From an uncultured Chromatiaceae bacterium (GTDB lineage: Bacteria; Pseudomonadota; Gammaproteobacteria; DRLM01): DNA of 54,790 nt. Where the stretch lies: the NCBI GenBank assembly GCA_945787555.1, contig CALZJG010000026.1:64230-119019 (forward strand), read 5' to 3'. Positions 1-9,586 of this stretch are shown piece after piece. Position numbers and translations under genes: made by a program. Under the pieces are notes generated by a model that did no database searches, was not told the DNA's origin, and was given only the letters and a program-made list of their open reading frames with translations. The first letter of the stretch is position 1. Each line of letters begins with the position of its first letter.

Positions 1-980
1 GCATAACTGACCTGCTCGAAGGTGCGAAACACCATAATCAGGCCGGATCGGGTGTCGGGCAATTCCACCCACTCTCCCTTGCGGCTCACCGGGTCGCGCA
101 CTTGGTCTCCAGCGGTATACGCGGCCAGCACATGGCCGGATTGTATGCCGTCGAGATGACCCCTATTTAACACCACCATTTGGTATTGACCAACACGCGA
201 AACGGCATCGAATACTGAGATGATGAGGCCTTCAATTTCCTGTTCGGGCGCGCGTGGCGTGAAATTGTAACTCACTTCCTCATCCTCAGGCACCGCCAAT
301 AGGCGGTCGCCGACCAGCGCCTCACGATAGGCGGTGGTCAGCATCAGTGTGGCGGGATCGCCGAAGGCTTCCACGCGCGCATCACCGATTTGGATGGCTT
401 CGTAGCCCAGCACGTCTTTCTTGCCGGCGCCGGGGTTTTGGTAGGCTTTGCCCTGCCGAAACACGCGGTAGCGCGTGGTGGTGGCTAGGCCGAGGCCGCG
501 CGCGTACATCTTGTTATTGGTGCCGGCAACCAAATGGCCTTCCTCCATGGCCATCACATAGCCGGCGTTTTCCATTTGCTTGGGGTCGACCACTTGGGCC
601 CTGAGCAGAAATTGTTGGATAGCGTCCATGGGCAAAGTGGGGATGGCGCGCTCGAGTTGTTCCACCCGCACTTGCGGTGTGAGTTTGACCGTGGGCAGGC
701 CGCGCTCGAGCATCAATACCGGTTGACCCTCGCGATACACCAGGCTGACGGTGTCGCCCGGATAGATGAGGTGCGGGTTTTCGATCTGCGGATTGATTTC
801 CCACACCTCGGGCCAGCGCCACGGTTCGCTCAGGAAGCGCCCCGAGATGTCCCAGAGGGTGTCGCCCTTGACCACCACGTAACGTTCCGGGTGATCGGGG
901 GCCAGTTGTACCGCGTCCGCCTGGGCGCTGCTTAGCGCGAAGACGAGAAACAGCGCGGTGATGGCTCTACGCATAACCAT
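1..980 (-). CDS. LysM-domain secreted peptidoglycan-binding protein (TsaP-like), C-terminus cut by window edge
   Basis: The frame opens at the ATG at 980 (AAAGGG ribosome site about 6 nt upstream) and stays open for 326 codons to the left edge, so the C-terminus is missing. Residues 1-23 form a signal peptide ending in SSAQADA. Residues about 30-78 are a LysM domain, with the VVVKGDTLWDIS start and an INP...IYPGDTVSLVY end. The remainder looks like a beta-rich C-terminal region. It lies divergent from def-fmt-rsmB, as the Pseudomonas aeruginosa LysM protein PA0020 does. That protein is TsaP, which helps anchor the type IV pilus secretin to peptidoglycan. The LysM and export signal are seen directly; the TsaP role is inferred from context. 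An alternative start is the ATG at 974. Confidence 0.85.
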   Translation of the reverse strand, partial: MVMRRAITALFLVFALSSAQADAVQLAPDHPERYVVVKGDTLWDISGRFLSEPWRWPEVWEINPQIENPHLIYPGDTVSLVYREGQPVLMLERGLPTVKLTPQVRVEQLERAIPTLPMDAIQQFLLRAQVVDPKQMENAGYVMAMEEGHLVAGTNNKMYARGLGLATTTRYRVFRQGKAYQNPGAGKKDVLGYEAIQIGDARVEAFGDPATLMLTTAYREALVGDRLLAVPEDEEVSYNFTPRAPEQEIEGLIISVFDAVSRVGQYQMVVLNRGHLDGIQSGHVLAAYTAGDQVRDPVSRKGEWVELPDTRSGLIMVFRTFEQVSY

Positions 981-1061
981 AAGCGCCCTTTTCCATGTTG
1001 TGTGTCACGAGTTTAGCCGAATCATGCCAGCCGCTCTACGGGTAGCATGGACCTTTATTAA

Positions 1062-1091
1062 TTGGGTATGATCCCATCGATACACTATATA
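1062..1091 (+). promoter_or_regulatory. Candidate sigma-70 promoter of the def operon
   Basis: TTGGGT (1062-1067) and TATATA (1086-1091), separated by 18 bp, lie 33 bp before the def ATG in the 144 bp divergent gap between the LysM gene and def. The -35 box matches the consensus only partly. A second -10-like TATGAT sits at 1067-1072. Confidence 0.35.
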
Positions 1092-1124
1092 CGGCAATTC
1101 TCTCAATACCTTGATGGATCTTTT

Positions 1125-1628
1125 ATGGCGATGCTGCCTATATTGCATTACCCCGATCCGCGTCTACGCAATCCGGCCCTGCCCGTCGCTGGGGTGGACG
1201 AGGCTATCCGCCAGCTGCTGGACGACATGCTCGAGACCATGTACGCGGCGCCGGGCATAGGCTTGGCGGCGCCGCAGGTCAATGTCAGCAAGCGCGTTAT
1301 CGTCGTCGATATCAGTGATGAGCGTAACGCACCCTTATATTTCGTCAACCCGGAAATCACCCTGCGTACCGGCGTGGAGGAAATGGAGGAAGGTTGTCTA
1401 TCAGTGCCCACCATCTATGAACCGGTGCAGCGCGCTGCACGCATCCAGGTGCGCGCCCTGGGCCGCGACGGCCAGGCCTACGAGATGGCGGCGGACGGGT
1501 TGTTGGCGGTGTGCATCCAACACGAAGTGGATCACTTGGACGGCAAACTGTTCGTGGACTATCTTTCCGAGCTCAAGCGCCGCCGTATCCGTCGAAAATT
1601 GGACAAACAGCGCCGCAAGACGCTCTGA
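1125..1628 (+). CDS. def: Peptide deformylase
   Basis: Removes the formyl group from the N-terminal methionine of new proteins; cytoplasmic metalloenzyme. All three family motifs are present: GIGLAAPQV (residues 44-52), EGCLSVP (89-95) with metal ligand C91, and QHEVDH (132-137) with ligands H133 and H137 and catalytic E134. The 167-residue length is normal. I chose the ATG at 1125 because the product then begins [15 protein letters not shown], as deformylases do. The frame is open further upstream (ATG at 1062), but the extra 21 residues have no family match. It is the first gene of a tight rightward group with fmt 36 bp downstream, the usual pairing because Fmt adds the group that Def removes. 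Confidence 0.97.
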   Translation: MAMLPILHYPDPRLRNPALPVAGVDEAIRQLLDDMLETMYAAPGIGLAAPQVNVSKRVIVVDISDERNAPLYFVNPEITLRTGVEEMEEGCLSVPTIYEPVQRAARIQVRALGRDGQAYEMAADGLLAVCIQHEVDHLDGKLFVDYLSELKRRRIRRKLDKQRRKTL

Positions 1629-1664
1629 CGCCGATCCTATTCACTTATTACTCGTTACGAGAGC

Positions 1665-2636
1665 ATGGCCACAGGACTCGATATTATCTTCGCCGGCACG
1701 CCTGATTTCGCCCGCGAGGCGTTACAGGCGCTGCTCGGCTCGCGCCACCGTGTGGTCGCCGTCTATACCCAGCCCGATCGTCCCGCTGGACGCGGCCGCA
1801 AGCTCACCCCGAGCCCGGTCAAACAGCTGGCGATCGCGCATGGCATTCCGGTCTTTCAACCCGAGAAATTGAAGTCGACCGACGAGCAGGCGCGCTTGCG
1901 AGCACTGCATGCCGACGTGATGGTGGTGGTGGCCTATGGATTGATTCTGCCCCAGCCGGTGCTGGATGCGCCGCGCCACGGCTGCTTGAACATTCATGCC
2001 TCGCTATTGCCGCGGTGGCGCGGCGCGGCCCCCATTCAGCGTGCCATCCTGGCCGGTGACACCGAGACCGGTATTACCATCATCCAAATGGACGCCGGTT
2101 TGGACACCGGCCCCATGCTGCACAAGTTGCCCTGCCCCATCACCCCCGACGATACTGCGCAAACTTTGCACGACAAACTGGCTGTTTTGGGCGGTGAGGC
2201 GATCCTCACCGCATTGGATCAATTAGAGGGCGGCAGATTGAGTCCCGAAGTGCAGGACGAGGGTTTAACTTGTTATGCCGCCAAGCTCGACAAGTCCGAG
2301 GCGGCTATCGATTGGAGCCAATCCGCCGCGGTCATCGCGCGCCGTGTGCACGCTTTCAATCCCTGGCCGGTGGCGCAGACAACTTGGGGCGATGCGACAC
2401 TACGCGTGTGGCGCGCCGCGGCGCAGTCGCAAGCGACATCGGCCGCCCCCGGCGACGTGCCCGGCACCGTTCTGGGGGCGAGTCGCGACGGCATTGATGT
2501 AGCCACCGGCGCAGGCGTGCTGCGCTTGTTGGAAGTGCAGTTGCCCGGCAAGCGGCCCATGGCGGCAGCGGATATGCTGAATGCCAAGCCAATTCCGGTG
2601 GGGCTGCGCCTGGGCGCCCCCGCCGTGCCCGTCTAG
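1665..2636 (+). CDS. fmt: Methionyl-tRNA formyltransferase
   Basis: Transfers a formyl group from 10-formyltetrahydrofolate to Met-tRNA(fMet) for translation initiation. The N-terminal Rossmann-type hydrolase domain starts IIFAGTPDFA. It contains the catalytic triad N109 and H111 (in LNIHASLLPRWRG) and D147 (in QMDAGLDTGPM), equivalent to E. coli N106/H108/D144. The C-terminal OB-like domain covers about residues 210-318. The 323-residue length is typical. It follows def and precedes rsmB by 7 bp, so the three are probably cotranscribed. Confidence 0.97.
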   Translation: MATGLDIIFAGTPDFAREALQALLGSRHRVVAVYTQPDRPAGRGRKLTPSPVKQLAIAHGIPVFQPEKLKSTDEQARLRALHADVMVVVAYGLILPQPVLDAPRHGCLNIHASLLPRWRGAAPIQRAILAGDTETGITIIQMDAGLDTGPMLHKLPCPITPDDTAQTLHDKLAVLGGEAILTALDQLEGGRLSPEVQDEGLTCYAAKLDKSEAAIDWSQSAAVIARRVHAFNPWPVAQTTWGDATLRVWRAAAQSQATSAAPGDVPGTVLGASRDGIDVATGAGVLRLLEVQLPGKRPMAAADMLNAKPIPVGLRLGAPAVPV

Positions 2637-2643
2637 CCATCAC

Positions 2644-3951
2644 ATGGATGCCAGGACCGCCGCCGCCCGGGTCGTGACACTAGTCATGAGCGAGGGAGCT
2701 TCGCTCACCACCGCCCTGCCCGCCATCTTGGAGCGTGTGGCGCCAGGCGATCGGGCGCTGGTTCAAGAATTGAGCTACGGGACCTTGCGCTGGGCGCAGC
2801 GTCTCGAGCCGGTCTTGGCGGCGCTGCTGAGCAAGCCGCTCAAGTCACGCGATCATGACGTGCGCGCGTTGTTGCTGACGGGCTTGTATCAGTTGGTCTA
2901 TATGCGCATCGCACCCCATGCCGCGGTGGCCGAAACCGTGAGTGCCACGCGCACCCTGGGTAAGAGCTGGGCGGCGGGTTTGGTCAATGCGGTATTGCGC
3001 GGTTTTCAGCGCCGGCGCGAGGCGCTGTTGGCGGCAGCTGATGGTGATGACTGCGCGGCGCTGTCGCACCCGCGGTGGCTGGTGGAGCGTTTGCGCCGGC
3101 AGCGCCCCAAGGAATGGCGAGAAATCCTCGCTGCGAATAATCAGCGTGCGCCCATGACGCTGCGCGTTAACGCCCAGCAGCTTAGTCGCGACGATTATCA
3201 GGTGCGTTTGCGGGAAGTGGGTGTCGCGGCGCGGCCCGCGCCGCACACCACGCACGGACTAGTGTTGGAGGCGCCGATGGATGTGCAATCCCTGCCGGGA
3301 TTCGCGCAAGGCTGGGTGTCAGTGCAGGATGCGGCGGCGCAGCTTGCCGCGCCGTTATTGGCGCCGCTCGCCGGGGAGCGGCTGTTGGATGCCTGCGCTG
3401 CGCCGGGCGGCAAGAGTGCTCATCTGCTGGAATTGCAACCTGAGTTGAGCGAGCTGGTGGCCGTGGATAGCGACGAGGCGCGCCTGGCGCGCGTGCGTGA
3501 TAATCTCGATCGTCTCGGTTTGCACGCCACCTTATATGCTGCTGATGCCGCTGTGCCTGAGACCTGGTGGGATGGTCGTCTCTTCGATCGCATCTTGCTC
3601 GATGCTCCCTGTTCCGCTACCGGAGTGATACGCCGCCATCCGGACATCAAACATTTGCGCCGAGACACCGATATCGCCACCTTGGTGACTACGCAGTCGC
3701 ATTTATTGGCGGCGCTGTGGCCGCTGCTACGTGCCGGCGGTATGCTGTTGTACGCCACCTGCTCGATTCTGCCCGAGGAGGACGAACAACAAGTGGCGCG
3801 CTTTCTCGATGAATATCCCGATGCGCGCGTCGTGCCGTTGACGGCGACTTGGGGGATGGCGGTGCAACCGGGACGCTTGATCCTGCCCGGCAGGGACGAT
3901 ATGGACGGCTTTTTTTATATGTGCATCAGTAAACAAGAGCGGGCCGACTAA
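2644..3951 (+). CDS. rsmB: 16S rRNA (cytosine-967-C5)-methyltransferase RsmB
   Basis: Methylates C967 of 16S rRNA using S-adenosylmethionine. The N-terminal NusB-like RNA-binding domain (about residues 1-140) is followed by a class I methyltransferase domain with motif I DACAAPGGKSAHL. The two catalytic cysteines are C323 (LDAPCSATG) and C373 (ATCSILPEED), matching E. coli C325 and C375. I chose the ATG at 2644 (435 residues) over an in-frame ATG at 2581 because the upstream one lies inside fmt. The stop overlaps the start of the DUF4390 gene by one base (TAATG). Confidence 0.96.
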   Translation: MDARTAAARVVTLVMSEGASLTTALPAILERVAPGDRALVQELSYGTLRWAQRLEPVLAALLSKPLKSRDHDVRALLLTGLYQLVYMRIAPHAAVAETVSATRTLGKSWAAGLVNAVLRGFQRRREALLAAADGDDCAALSHPRWLVERLRRQRPKEWREILAANNQRAPMTLRVNAQQLSRDDYQVRLREVGVAARPAPHTTHGLVLEAPMDVQSLPGFAQGWVSVQDAAAQLAAPLLAPLAGERLLDACAAPGGKSAHLLELQPELSELVAVDSDEARLARVRDNLDRLGLHATLYAADAAVPETWWDGRLFDRILLDAPCSATGVIRRHPDIKHLRRDTDIATLVTTQSHLLAALWPLLRAGGMLLYATCSILPEEDEQQVARFLDEYPDARVVPLTATWGMAVQPGRLILPGRDDMDGFFYMCISKQERAD

Positions 3952-4544
3952 TGGCGGGCCGGCTGCGTGCGGGGCGCTTGAGGGGCATGCGCGCGTTGTG
4001 CGGATTGTTGACCCTGGTGTGCGCGCCTATCGTGGCGTGGGGAGCAGAAGAGAATACCTCGCATATCGAGGTGCGCAGCGCGGAGATCGTCCAAGTCGAA
4101 AAGATCTATCGCCTGAGCGCGGTGGTCGATTATCGCTTCAGTGCGCCAGCGCTGGAGGCCTTGCACAACGGCGTGCCGTTGGTGGTCGAATTGATGATAG
4201 AGATCGAGCGTCCGCGTGATTATGTGTGGAATGAGACCGTCGCCACCTTGCGCCAGCGTTATCAATTGGAATATGAGGCGCTCACCAATCGTTACGGCGT
4301 TACCAATCTCAACAGCGGCGCACAGAGTCATTATCCTACCCGCGTGATGGCTATCGCCGCCATGGGTCATGTCTTCGATATTCCTATTCTGGACGTCGAC
4401 TTACTCGATGCCGAGCAGAGTTACACGGCGCGCTTGCAAGCGAGTTTGGATCTCAACGCGCTGCCGGTGCCGTTGCGCTTGATGGGTTATTTCTCTCCAG
4501 CGTGGCGTGCTTCCAGCGAGTGGTACACATGGACGCTGCGTTGA
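3951..4544 (+). CDS. DUF4390 domain-containing exported protein
   Basis: A 197-residue protein with an N-terminal signal sequence (hydrophobic run about residues 14-31, cleavage near WGA) and a beta-rich body with the DUF4390 pattern, including SAVVDYRF near the start and the ending SSEWYTWTL. The biochemical role of the family is unknown. In many Gammaproteobacteria and Betaproteobacteria it sits between rsmB and ntrY, as here. Its start is coupled to the rsmB stop and its end overlaps ntrY by 16 bp. An internal ATG at 3987 would give a more compact signal peptide. Confidence 0.88.
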   Translation: MAGRLRAGRLRGMRALCGLLTLVCAPIVAWGAEENTSHIEVRSAEIVQVEKIYRLSAVVDYRFSAPALEALHNGVPLVVELMIEIERPRDYVWNETVATLRQRYQLEYEALTNRYGVTNLNSGAQSHYPTRVMAIAAMGHVFDIPILDVDLLDAEQSYTARLQASLDLNALPVPLRLMGYFSPAWRASSEWYTWTLR

Positions 4545-6754
4545 TACGTCGTTTGAGCGGTGGTTTCGTGCCGGTGGCGGCCTTGTTCGTGCTGCTGATC
4601 GCCTCGCTATATCTGATGGGGCGCGCCATCCAAAACTCCGAAGAGTTCGCCGACTTGTACGTATGGCTGTTTGCAGTCAACGTGTTGGAGTTGATCCTGC
4701 TGCTTTACTTGATCGGCGCCAACATGATGCGCTTGGTGCGTCAGTATCGCGCCGGCGCCACCGGCTCGCGACTCACGGTGCGCTTGGTGGCCATGTTCGT
4801 GTTGTTGGCCGTGGTGCCGGTATCCATCGTCTATTATTTCTCGCTGGATTTCTTGCGGCGCGGCATCGACAGCTGGTTCGATGTGCGGGTGGAAAAAGCC
4901 CTGGATGATGCGCTGGAGTTGAGCCGCACAGTGCTGGATGGACGCATGCGCGACTTATTGCGTCAGGCGGAGGCGATGGCCCAAGAATTGGCCCATGTTC
5001 CCACGGAGCAAGCGGCTGCCATGCTCAATGAGCTCAGTGATGATAATGAGACGGGTGAGTTGAGCTTGCTCACCGTGAATGGGCGCATCATTGCCTCCAG
5101 CGGCGGCCTGACCACCAAGGTGTTGCCGGCCTATCCCAACGAAGCCATCATGCTGCAAATTCGCCAAGGCGTGACCTATGTCGGACTAGACGATGTGGCC
5201 GGCTTCGGTTTGAACATCCGCGTCGTGGTGCCGCTGGCAGGCGCCGAGGGGCGGCTGTTGCAGGCGTTGTATCCCATGCCCGAGCGCGTGGCGGCGCTGG
5301 CCGATAACGTGCAATCCACGTATTCGCGTTACGAACAGTTAGTGTATCTGCGCGAGCCGCTGAAATTCAGCTTTACGATCACTTTGTCATTGGTGCTGCT
5401 GCTCAGCCTGCTGACTGCGGTGTGGGTAGCCTTTTATGCCGCGCGGCGTTTGGTGGCGCCGATACGTACTCTGGCCATCGGTACGCGCGCGGTGGCCAGC
5501 GGCGATTACGATCGCCGTTTGCCGATGGCGGGCAACGATGAATTCGGGCAATTGGTGCAGTCATTCAACGATATGACCGGCCGTCTCGCTCTGGCGCGCG
5601 ACGAAGCGAGTCGCAGTCAACAGCAAGTGGAAGGGCAGCGTGCCTATCTCGAAGCGGTGCTGGGGCGTTTGTCGTCGGGCGTGTTGGTGTTGGACGCGGG
5701 TCAGCAATTGCGCACCGCCAATGCGGCGGCCGGGCTGATATTGGGCGTGGAGTTGGCGCCATTGTTGGGGCGCCAACTCAAAGTGCTGTCCGTGGCGCAT
5801 CCGCATTTGGGAGTTTTCGCCGAAGAGTTGGCCGATCATTTGGCCGATGCCGATCAAGAATGGCGCGAGGAAATAACCTTGTTCGGCGCCGCCGGGCGGC
5901 AAGTGTTGATGTGTGGGGGGACTTCTTTGCCGATGATGGATGGCGACGGACCGGGTTATGTGGTGGTGTTCGAAAACATCACTGCGCTCATCCAGGCGCA
6001 ACGTGATGCCGCTTGGGCCGAGATGGCGCGGCGTCTGGCGCATGAGATCAAAAATCCACTCACGCCCATCCAGCTTTCCGCCGAGCGGCTGCGCCACAAA
6101 TATCTCAAGCAGATGAATCCCGACGAGTCGCAGTTGTTGGATCGCTGCACGCATACCATCATCCAGCAAGTCGAGGCCATGCAGGAGATGGTGAAAGCGT
6201 TCTCAGAATATGCGCGCACGCCTAAGTTGGAGCGTCGTTCTTTGGATTTGAATCGCTTGATCGGCGAAGTGCTGGACTTGTATCACGGCCACTCGCCGGT
6301 TGAGTTCAACCTGGACCTGGATCAGAGCCTGCCGCCGGTGGAGGTGGACCCGGGGCGTTTCCGTCAATTGCTGCATAATCTGCTTAAGAACGCCATAGAA
6401 GCCTTGGCGGGACGCCCCACGGGGCGCATTATGATCACTACCCGCCGAGTCGAGGAAGCGGGCTTTCCGTTGCTGGAATTGCGCGTCGCCGATAACGGTC
6501 CGGGCTTTTCCGGGGAGTTGCAGGGGCAGGTGTTCGAGCCTTACGTGACCACCAAGCTCAAGGGCAGTGGACTGGGTCTGGCCATCGTGAAGAAGATCGT
6601 GGAAGAGCACGGCGGTATGATTACAGCCGAGAACGCGGAGGGGGCGTGCATCGTGGTGCGCTTACCGTTGGAGGGTGTGGTGGAGAAGGGCGCGATAGCT
6701 AGGAATAAACAGCCGGCCGCGACAACGCGCCGTGTCGGGCGGGATCAGGGATGA
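4529..6754 (+). CDS. ntrY: NtrY-like membrane sensor histidine kinase
   Basis: A 741-residue inner-membrane sensor kinase. Two membrane helices lie at about residues 10-65, a third near 90-112, then an extracytoplasmic sensory region and a fourth helix at about 285-312. These are followed by HAMP (about 315-365), PAS (about 375-485), the phosphoacceptor H505 in RRLAHEIKNPLTP, and a HATPase domain with an N box (LLKNAIEAL), G1 (VADNGPGFSG) and G2 (GSGLGLAIV). I chose the ATG at 4529, which gives MDAALIRR before the first helix; an ATG at 4502 in the same frame would lie deeper in the upstream gene. The stop overlaps ntrX as ATGA. The family responds to nitrogen or redox status; the signal here is unknown. 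Confidence 0.92.
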   Translation: MDAALIRRLSGGFVPVAALFVLLIASLYLMGRAIQNSEEFADLYVWLFAVNVLELILLLYLIGANMMRLVRQYRAGATGSRLTVRLVAMFVLLAVVPVSIVYYFSLDFLRRGIDSWFDVRVEKALDDALELSRTVLDGRMRDLLRQAEAMAQELAHVPTEQAAAMLNELSDDNETGELSLLTVNGRIIASSGGLTTKVLPAYPNEAIMLQIRQGVTYVGLDDVAGFGLNIRVVVPLAGAEGRLLQALYPMPERVAALADNVQSTYSRYEQLVYLREPLKFSFTITLSLVLLLSLLTAVWVAFYAARRLVAPIRTLAIGTRAVASGDYDRRLPMAGNDEFGQLVQSFNDMTGRLALARDEASRSQQQVEGQRAYLEAVLGRLSSGVLVLDAGQQLRTANAAAGLILGVELAPLLGRQLKVLSVAHPHLGVFAEELADHLADADQEWREEITLFGAAGRQVLMCGGTSLPMMDGDGPGYVVVFENITALIQAQRDAAWAEMARRLAHEIKNPLTPIQLSAERLRHKYLKQMNPDESQLLDRCTHTIIQQVEAMQEMVKAFSEYARTPKLERRSLDLNRLIGEVLDLYHGHSPVEFNLDLDQSLPPVEVDPGRFRQLLHNLLKNAIEALAGRPTGRIMITTRRVEEAGFPLLELRVADNGPGFSGELQGQVFEPYVTTKLKGSGLGLAIVKKIVEEHGGMITAENAEGACIVVRLPLEGVVEKGAIARNKQPAATTRRVGRDQG

Positions 6755-8133
6755 CGGCGCCGCATATCTTGATCGTGGACGACGAGCCGGATATTCGGCG
6801 CGTGGTTAGTGAAATTCTCGAGGATGAGGGCTACCAAGTGAGCCTGGCCGAGAATGGCGAGGCGGCCCGGCGTGCGCGCCGTGCGCAACGGCCTGACTTG
6901 GTGTTGCTCGATATTTGGATGCCGGATGTTGACGGTATTACCTTACTCAAGGAGTGGGGCGATGAGCGTGGGTCGGGCTGTCCGGTCATCATGATGTCGG
7001 GACATGGTACGGTGGAAACGGCGGTGGAGGCCACCCGCTTGGGCGCCTATGACTTCATAGAAAAGCCGCTGTCCATGGCCAAGTTGTTGCTCACCGTGAG
7101 TCGTGCCTTGGAAGTGGCTAAGCTGGAACGGGAGAACGTCGGCTTACGCCGTCAGGCGCAACCGCTCAGCGAGCCTTTGGGCCGCAGTGCCGTCATGCAG
7201 CAGTTGCGCGAGCAAATCCAGCGCATCGCCCAGCACGATGCTTGGGTACTGATCAGCGGCGAACCGGGTACCGGCAAGGCCTTATCTGCCCGTTATTTGC
7301 ACGCCTGCAGCCCACGCCGTGACGGCCCCTTCGTCGAGGTGGGTGTGGCGGCGTTGCTGCAGGAAAATTCCGCGGTGGAACTGTTCGGCTCCGAAGGCGA
7401 CGGCAAGGTTCAGTACGGGCTGCTAGAGCAGGCCAAGGGCGGCACCTTGTTTCTCGACGAAGTGGGTGACATGGATTTGGCCGTACAGGCGCGTTTGTAT
7501 GGGGCGTTGGAGAGCGGCACCTGTCTGCGCGTGGGCGGCGTCGAGCCGGTGACATTGGATGTGCGCATCGTCGCGGCCACGCATCGTGATCTGACGCGCG
7601 AGGTACAGACCAAATGCTTCCGCGAGGATCTTTATTATCAGCTAAACGTGGTGCCGCTACGGGTGCCGCCGCTGCGTGAACGTAGCGAGGATATCCCTGA
7701 ATTGCTGCGTTATTATGCCGACCATTTCGTGCATCAAGAAGGCTTGGCTTATCGCGAATTCTCCGTGGCGGCGCAAAATTACTTGCGCAATTACTCTTGG
7801 CCCGGCAATGTGCGCGAGCTCAAGAACTTGGTGCAGCGTTTGCTGATACTCGGTAACGAGCAGGAAGTCGACTTGGCCGAAGTGCGCGCGGCGCTGGGGA
7901 CGGTGGTGCCGCAGGTGGGTGCGCTGGTCCCCCCGGGGGAGTTCGACCTGCCGTTGCGTGAGGCGCGCGAGAACTTCGAGCGTGCCTATTTCGCATATCA
8001 AATGCGTCTGCATGGCGGTAGTGTGGGTAAGGTGGCGAAGAGCGCCGGCTTGGAGCGCACCCATCTGTATCGTAAGCTGCGCGGCTTGGGTGTCAATATA
8101 AAAGAAAGCGGCAAAACCGCGGATAATGAATGA
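6751..8133 (+). CDS. ntrX: NtrX-like sigma-54 family response regulator lacking the GAFTGA loop
   Basis: A 460-residue partner of the overlapping NtrY. It has a receiver domain (residues 1-120, phosphoacceptor D54 in LVLLDIWMP), an AAA+ domain with Walker A GEPGTGKA and Walker B GGTLFLDEVGDM, and a C-terminal Fis-type helix-turn-helix (about 420-450). Where sigma-54 activators carry GAFTGA, this protein reads ELFGSEGDGKVQYGLLEQA, so the sigma-54 contact loop is missing. Loss of this loop is known in other NtrX proteins, which may act on sigma-70 promoters. I therefore infer a DNA-binding regulator that may not activate sigma-54. The gene ends 74 bp before trkA. Confidence 0.92.
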   Translation: MTAPHILIVDDEPDIRRVVSEILEDEGYQVSLAENGEAARRARRAQRPDLVLLDIWMPDVDGITLLKEWGDERGSGCPVIMMSGHGTVETAVEATRLGAYDFIEKPLSMAKLLLTVSRALEVAKLERENVGLRRQAQPLSEPLGRSAVMQQLREQIQRIAQHDAWVLISGEPGTGKALSARYLHACSPRRDGPFVEVGVAALLQENSAVELFGSEGDGKVQYGLLEQAKGGTLFLDEVGDMDLAVQARLYGALESGTCLRVGGVEPVTLDVRIVAATHRDLTREVQTKCFREDLYYQLNVVPLRVPPLRERSEDIPELLRYYADHFVHQEGLAYREFSVAAQNYLRNYSWPGNVRELKNLVQRLLILGNEQEVDLAEVRAALGTVVPQVGALVPPGEFDLPLREARENFERAYFAYQMRLHGGSVGKVAKSAGLERTHLYRKLRGLGVNIKESGKTADNE

Positions 8134-8207
8134 GGATGCTAGCATTGGCCGCCCCGCGAGAATGAGCGAAGAGATGAGAGGGCGGCGATGAGTGAGCTGG
8201 AGTTGCG

Positions 8208-9581
8208 ATGAAAATAATCATACTCGGCGCCGGGCAGGTGGGGTCGTCGGTGGCGACCGCGTTGGCATCCGAGGCCAACGATATCACTGTGGTGGATGCG
8301 GATACTAAAAAGCTCGAGGAATTGCAGAGTCGGCTCGATCTGCGCTCGGTCGCCGGGCATGCCTCGCATCCGGATGTGTTGCGGCGTGCCGGCGCGGAAG
8401 ACGCCGACATGATCCTGGCGGTCACCAGTTCCGATGAAACCAATATGATCGCGTGCCAGGTGGCTTATACGCTGTTTCACACCCCCACTAAGATCGCCCG
8501 CGTGCGCTCGCGCGAGTACCTGGCCTATCCGCAATTGTTCGCCCAGGAGGCCTTGCCCATCGATGTGCTCATCAGCCCCGAGCAAGTAGTCATCGACTAT
8601 GTGCAACGCTTGATCGAGTATCCCGGCGCATTGCAAGTGCTGGATTTCGCCGGCGGCAAGGTCCAGTTGGTTGCGGTCAAAGCCTACTACGGTGGTCCGC
8701 TGGTTGGCCATGAGTTGCGTGCGCTGCGCGATCACATGCCCGGCGTCGACACGCGGGTGGCGGCGATATTCCGCCGCGGTAAACCGATCATTCCGGAAGG
8801 GGATACGGTGATCGAGGCGGACGATGAGGTGTTCTTCATCGCCGCGCGCAAGCATATTCGGGCGGTGATGAGCGAGCTGCGCAAGCTGGATAAACCGGTC
8901 AAGCGCATCATCATTGTCGGCGGCGGCAACATAGGGCGCGGCTTAGCGCGAGCCATGGAAGGCAATTATCAAGTCAAGCTGGTGGACCATAATGCCGAGC
9001 GCAGCATCGATATTGCGGGGGAATTGGAAAAGGCCATCGTGTTGTTGGGCGATGCCGCCGACGAGGAGTTGCTGATAGAGGAGAACATCGAGAACACCGA
9101 CGTGTTCTGTGCGGTGACCAACGACGACGAGGCCAATATTCTTTCCGCCATGCTTGCCAAGCGTCTCGGCGCTCGCAAGGTGATGTCGTTGATCAATCGC
9201 GCCGCTTATGTGGACTTGATCGAAAGTAGTGACATCGACATCGCCATCTCGCCGCAGCAAGCTACCATCGGCAGTTTACTGGCGCATGTGCGGCGCGGTG
9301 ATGTGGTGGTGGTGCATAGCTTGCGGCGCGGCGCCGCGGAGGCCATCGAAGCCGTCGCCCACGGTGATAATCGGACTTCGAAAGTGGTGGGGCGCGCCGT
9401 ACAGGAGGTGAAGCTGCCGCCGGGCACTGGCATCGGCGCCATCGTGCGCGGCGACGAAGTGCTCATCGCTCATCGTGATACCGTCATCGAATCGGAGGAT
9501 CACGTCATTTTGTTTCTCACCGACAAGCGGCGCGTGGCGGATGTCGAGCGCTTGTTTCAGGTGGGTATTACGTTTATCTGA
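8208..9581 (+). CDS. trkA: Trk potassium transporter NAD-binding protein TrkA
   Basis: A peripheral cytoplasmic gating subunit of the Trk K+ uptake system. The 457 residues contain two RCK units, each with a Rossmann nucleotide site: [10 protein letters not shown] near residue 7 and [11 protein letters not shown] near residue 240. Each is followed by a TrkA-C domain. It precedes trkH by only 5 bp, giving a complete channel plus regulator. The position after rsmB-ntrYX matches the gene order of Pseudomonas and relatives. Confidence 0.97.
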   Translation: MKIIILGAGQVGSSVATALASEANDITVVDADTKKLEELQSRLDLRSVAGHASHPDVLRRAGAEDADMILAVTSSDETNMIACQVAYTLFHTPTKIARVRSREYLAYPQLFAQEALPIDVLISPEQVVIDYVQRLIEYPGALQVLDFAGGKVQLVAVKAYYGGPLVGHELRALRDHMPGVDTRVAAIFRRGKPIIPEGDTVIEADDEVFFIAARKHIRAVMSELRKLDKPVKRIIIVGGGNIGRGLARAMEGNYQVKLVDHNAERSIDIAGELEKAIVLLGDAADEELLIEENIENTDVFCAVTNDDEANILSAMLAKRLGARKVMSLINRAAYVDLIESSDIDIAISPQQATIGSLLAHVRRGDVVVVHSLRRGAAEAIEAVAHGDNRTSKVVGRAVQEVKLPPGTGIGAIVRGDEVLIAHRDTVIESEDHVILFLTDKRRVADVERLFQVGITFI

Positions 9582-9586
9582 CGACT

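Noticed and set aside
534-935. Plus-strand 133-codon frame at the left end
   Set aside because: It is the reverse of the LysM gene, whose minus-strand frame has a signal peptide and LysM motif and continues to the window edge.
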